NCBI GenBank assembly: GCA_965370045.1
Contig: CBDUSI010000053.1
Location: forward strand, 1-28,944
Reading direction: 5' to 3'
Length of the DNA stretch: 28,944 bases
From: CAZONU01 sp965370045
GTDB taxonomy: Bacteria > Planctomycetota > SZUA-567 > JAKLDR01
The notes below the pieces were generated by a model. The model had not been told where the DNA came from and made no database searches. It worked only from the letters and a program-made list of their open reading frames with translations. Numbering within the stretch: position 1 is the first letter of the stretch; the number at the start of each line of letters is the position of its first letter. Below, in pieces: positions 26,358-28,944 of this stretch. Made by a program: the position numbers and the translations under genes.

Positions 26358-28895
26358 ATGCAGAGAAGCGTGATAGTCCTCGCGGGGATAATGATAATGC
26401 TGGTGAGCGGCGCGGCGGCAGCGGGTGAACCCAAGGTCCCGGGGAAGAGGGCCGCCCTGCCCAAGGTTCCCGCCGCCGAGAAGGGACCCGCCGTGGACGG
26501 CGACCTCTCGGACCCGGCCTGGAAGCAGGCCTTGCCGCTCAAGTTGGGCGGCTACTGCGACGCCGAGCGCCGCAAGAAGGACGAGAAGCCCAAGGACGCC
26601 ACCGAGGTCAGGCTGCTCACCGACCGGGAGAACCTCTACGTCTCCTTCCGCTGCGCCGAGAGCCGCCCCGAGGGCCCCTGGGTGTTCGAGGACGCGAAGT
26701 TCAAGAGCCGCGGGAACGCGCACGTCATGGGCGGGGACTACGTCGCGGTGGCGTTGGACATGGGCCGGTGGGGCCTCTACCAGTATTACATGTTCTTCAT
26801 CAACGCCAAGGGCGAGCTCTACAAGTGCTTCACCTGGCCGCACCGCTACGACCTGGTGCTCAACAAGCGCGGGCTGCCCGAGGCCTCGGCCGCGGCCAAG
26901 GTGGATAAAGCCAAGAAGTGCTGGACCGCGGAGCTGAAGATCCCGTTGAAGGATCTCCTGCGCCACCCGGCCGACGGCTTGCCCAAGACGCTGGGCCTTG
27001 ACCTTCGCCGCCTGCAGTGGGCGGACGACCGCGGCAAGCACAAGTTCTCGGTCTACTGGACGGGAATGGCCAACGTGAGCGGCAAGAACATGCACCCCCA
27101 GTACGACCACATGGCCACCTGGAAGCCGCTGTTTCCGAAACTCTACCCGACCTACAGCGCCTCCTACGCCTGCGGCCGCGGCTGGGTGCAGCTCGTATTC
27201 CCGGAGAGCTTCGGACACCTGGATTTCGAAGCCGGCAAGATTGACAACAAGCTGGTCACCGGACAGGGCAAGAAGCTCATCGGTCACCTCTACGCCCGCG
27301 CCGGTTGGGACGTGCGGAAGTTCGACGGGCTGGCCAAGGCCTTCGACGCCCCGCGCATGGAGGCCTGGGAGGATCTGCGCCCCGAGCACCCCGCTGGCGA
27401 GCCCAAGGTGGTGCTCACCAAGCCCGTCCGTGAGCCGGGCGGGGCCGCCAGCTTCGCGTCCAAGCCGGCCGTCAGCGAGGCCGGCGGCGGGGTCAGGATC
27501 GCTTTCAAGGCCGCCGCGCGCACCGACGTGACCGTGGTCGTCCTGGACGGGAAAGGCAGGATCGTCCGCCACCTGGCCGCCGGCGTGCTGGGAGACAACC
27601 CCCCGAAACCGCTGAAGCCGGGGCTCGATCAGGCGCTGGTCTGGGACCGCAAGGACGATGACGGCAAGCCGGTCAAGCCGGGCGCCTACAAGGTGAGGGT
27701 CTCGCTCGGCCTGGAGCCCAAGTTTCACCACGCGATCGACTTGAAGAAGGCGTGGGTGGATCACGACAAGTGGCCCAAGGGGCTGGACGTCGAGAACCTG
27801 CCCAAGGTCTCCGACGCCAAGAAAGCGTGGCCGCCGAACCACAGAGGCTACGCCTTCGGGGGAGTCAACTACCTGGCCGTCGACCGGCAGAGGGAGGAAG
27901 TCTACGTCCAGCAGCGCTACGTCTTCAACGGCGAGACCGGAAAGATGCTCCGCGATTTCAAGACCCGGAAGAACATGCCCGCCGGGTCACGCGGGCGCCC
28001 GGTCAGCAACGGCGAGGTCTCCGTGGGACCCGACGGGCTGGTCTACATCGGGGGCAGCAACGAGATATGGCGCTTCGATCGGGGCGGAAAGCCCGCGCCG
28101 TTCCCGGCGCTGGGCCGGAACTTCATACCTGAGTTCTGGGGCGCGCACAGCAACCCCCACCGGGGCATCTGCGCGGGGCCCGACGGTGACCTCTACAAGA
28201 TTCATCACTACATACCGCACTACTCCCCCAAGAACCAGGTCACGCGCATCGCCAGCGACGGCCGGATCAAGGACTTCGGCTTCATCGAGATCAGGACATC
28301 GGCCGCCGGCGTCCGCGTCGACCGCCAGGGCAACGTCTACGTGGGCTGCACGATCCAGCCGCCGGGGGCGCTGCCGCCACCGGACTGGGCCGCGAAGCTC
28401 CCGAAGGAGCTTCGCGCCAAGCACCCACGGGTCTACGGCTCGATAGTCAAGTTCGGCCCGGCCGGCGGCATAGTCAAGCCCAACCCCAAAGGCAAGCTGG
28501 TCTGCCCGGGCGGCAAGGGCATGCTACCCTACACTGCCCAGGGAGCCCAGTGGGTCCACCCCGGCTTCTCTCCGATGCTCTCGCGCATCTCGGACAGTCG
28601 GGGAGGACCGGGCTGCTCCTGCCGCAACGGCCGCTTCGACCTGGACGACTTCGGACGGCTGTTCGTCCCCGACGCCATGTACGGGCGCGTGGAGGTCATC
28701 GATAGCAACGGCAACACCATCCTCTTCTTCGGCCGGCGCGGGAAGCCTGACAAGAGCGGCGTCGAGTTGGGCTGGGGTACCCAGGTGGCGGTCAGCGACC
28801 GTGCCTGCTACGTGGCGGATTACCTGCGCTACCGGGTGGTGCGGGTCAAGCTGGGTTACGCCGCCGAGAAGGAAGTGCCCGTCAACGTTCGCTAG
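26358..28895 (+). CDS. Secreted CBM9-like / FlgD-Ig / NHL beta-propeller protein
   Basis: This is an 845-residue exported protein with a signal peptide (about 1-22, ending SGAAAAG). Residues about 38-245 resemble the CBM9-like (DOMON-type) domain: AVDGDLSDPAWKQA, then LLTDRENLYVSFRC and DYVAVALDMG. Residues about 375-455 look like a FlgD-type immunoglobulin domain (VLDGKGRIVRHL, then WDRKDDDGKPVKPGAYKVRV). From about 490 to the end are beta-propeller (NHL-like) blades such as VSVGPDGLVYIGGSNEIWRF and VRVDRQGNVYVGC. This arrangement is common in secreted proteins of Lentisphaerota and Planctomycetota, and binding of polysaccharide is a guess. The ATG follows GGGAGGG by seven bases. The C-terminus (VKLGYAAEKEVPV) looks natural, and the stop codon is the first part of the right terminal repeat. 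Confidence 0.78.
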   Translation: MQRSVIVLAGIMIMLVSGAAAAGEPKVPGKRAALPKVPAAEKGPAVDGDLSDPAWKQALPLKLGGYCDAERRKKDEKPKDATEVRLLTDRENLYVSFRCAESRPEGPWVFEDAKFKSRGNAHVMGGDYVAVALDMGRWGLYQYYMFFINAKGELYKCFTWPHRYDLVLNKRGLPEASAAAKVDKAKKCWTAELKIPLKDLLRHPADGLPKTLGLDLRRLQWADDRGKHKFSVYWTGMANVSGKNMHPQYDHMATWKPLFPKLYPTYSASYACGRGWVQLVFPESFGHLDFEAGKIDNKLVTGQGKKLIGHLYARAGWDVRKFDGLAKAFDAPRMEAWEDLRPEHPAGEPKVVLTKPVREPGGAASFASKPAVSEAGGGVRIAFKAAARTDVTVVVLDGKGRIVRHLAAGVLGDNPPKPLKPGLDQALVWDRKDDDGKPVKPGAYKVRVSLGLEPKFHHAIDLKKAWVDHDKWPKGLDVENLPKVSDAKKAWPPNHRGYAFGGVNYLAVDRQREEVYVQQRYVFNGETGKMLRDFKTRKNMPAGSRGRPVSNGEVSVGPDGLVYIGGSNEIWRFDRGGKPAPFPALGRNFIPEFWGAHSNPHRGICAGPDGDLYKIHHYIPHYSPKNQVTRIASDGRIKDFGFIEIRTSAAGVRVDRQGNVYVGCTIQPPGALPPPDWAAKLPKELRAKHPRVYGSIVKFGPAGGIVKPNPKGKLVCPGGKGMLPYTAQGAQWVHPGFSPMLSRISDSRGGPGCSCRNGRFDLDDFGRLFVPDAMYGRVEVIDSNGNTILFFGRRGKPDKSGVELGWGTQVAVSDRACYVADYLRYRVVRVKLGYAAEKEVPVNVR

Positions 28896-28944
28896 AGCAT
28901 TTTAGCATTGAGTAACTCCGTAGCCGGAGTTTTGTAACCAGCCA
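28892..28944 (+). repeat. Right copy of 53-bp terminal inverted repeat with terminator-like hairpin
   Basis: Exact reverse complement of 2-54. It starts at the last base before the stop codon of the beta-propeller gene. The stem aactccg (28914-28920), loop tagc and cggagtt (28925-28931) run into a short T run, so it could work as an intrinsic terminator for that gene, as the left copy could for its gene. The repeat may continue beyond the window. Confidence 0.85.

Noticed and set aside
1..28944. Whole window as a composite transposon bounded by 53-bp inverted repeats
   Set aside because: No transposase, integrase or resolvase is present, genes at both edges read outward into the repeats, and the repeats look like 3'-end terminator-like elements.
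1..28944. Circular molecule
   Set aside because: The matching ends are inverted, not direct, so they do not support circular closure.

Overview
The window is about 29 kb of GC-rich (about 65% by eye) bacterial DNA. Its gene content is typical of uncultured Planctomycetota, Lentisphaerota or a similar group rich in large secreted proteins: a neutral-ceramidase-like protein, a PcRGLX/YetA-like protein, a CBM9-like/FlgD-Ig/beta-propeller protein, a transglutaminase-HEAT lipoprotein, and an ECF sigma factor next to a giant FecR-VIT-VWA-TPR protein. No marker gene fixes the phylum, so this placement is inference. Both ends of the window carry the same 53-bp sequence in inverted orientation, which suggests a contig that stopped at a dispersed repeat.

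Left part (1-7140), all minus strand: a small membrane protein (31-291), a neutral-ceramidase-like protein (342-1700), a transglutaminase/HEAT lipoprotein (1934-4429) and a PcRGLX/YetA-like secreted protein (4660-7140). A 483-bp gap then separates this group from the plus-strand pair at 7624-16552. That pair is an ECF sigma factor and, overlapping it by 23 bp, a 2795-residue protein. The large protein has an N-terminal cytoplasmic segment, one membrane helix, a FecR domain, a VIT domain, a von Willebrand A domain with an intact DxSxS motif, a linker, a short secretin-like motif, a FlgT-C-like beta domain and about 1500 residues of TPR-type helices. An imperfect 81-nt repeat lies upstream of both the sigma gene and the transglutaminase gene, in the same orientation relative to each.

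Middle (16560-18485): a compositionally different, lower-GC patch on the minus strand. It holds a membrane-anchored HEAT-repeat protein, a doubtful small ORF and a hypothetical helical-repeat protein. The last has a perfect consensus sigma-70 promoter and a 129-bp inverted-repeat element that has become part of its reading frame.

Right part: a minus-strand two-gene operon of bacterial alpha-2-macroglobulin (20729-26098, thioester CVEQ intact) and penicillin-binding protein 1C (18486-20732), joined by a GTGA stop/start overlap. Divergent from it is a secreted CBM9-like/beta-propeller protein (26358-28895), whose stop codon lies in the right terminal repeat.

Taken together this is an envelope and secretion region: protease trapping and wall repair (A2M-PBP1C), likely polysaccharide-related secreted proteins, and a sigma-factor-coupled giant envelope protein. 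The last is the best candidate here for an undescribed system. No transposase, integrase, CRISPR array, rRNA or tRNA was recognised.
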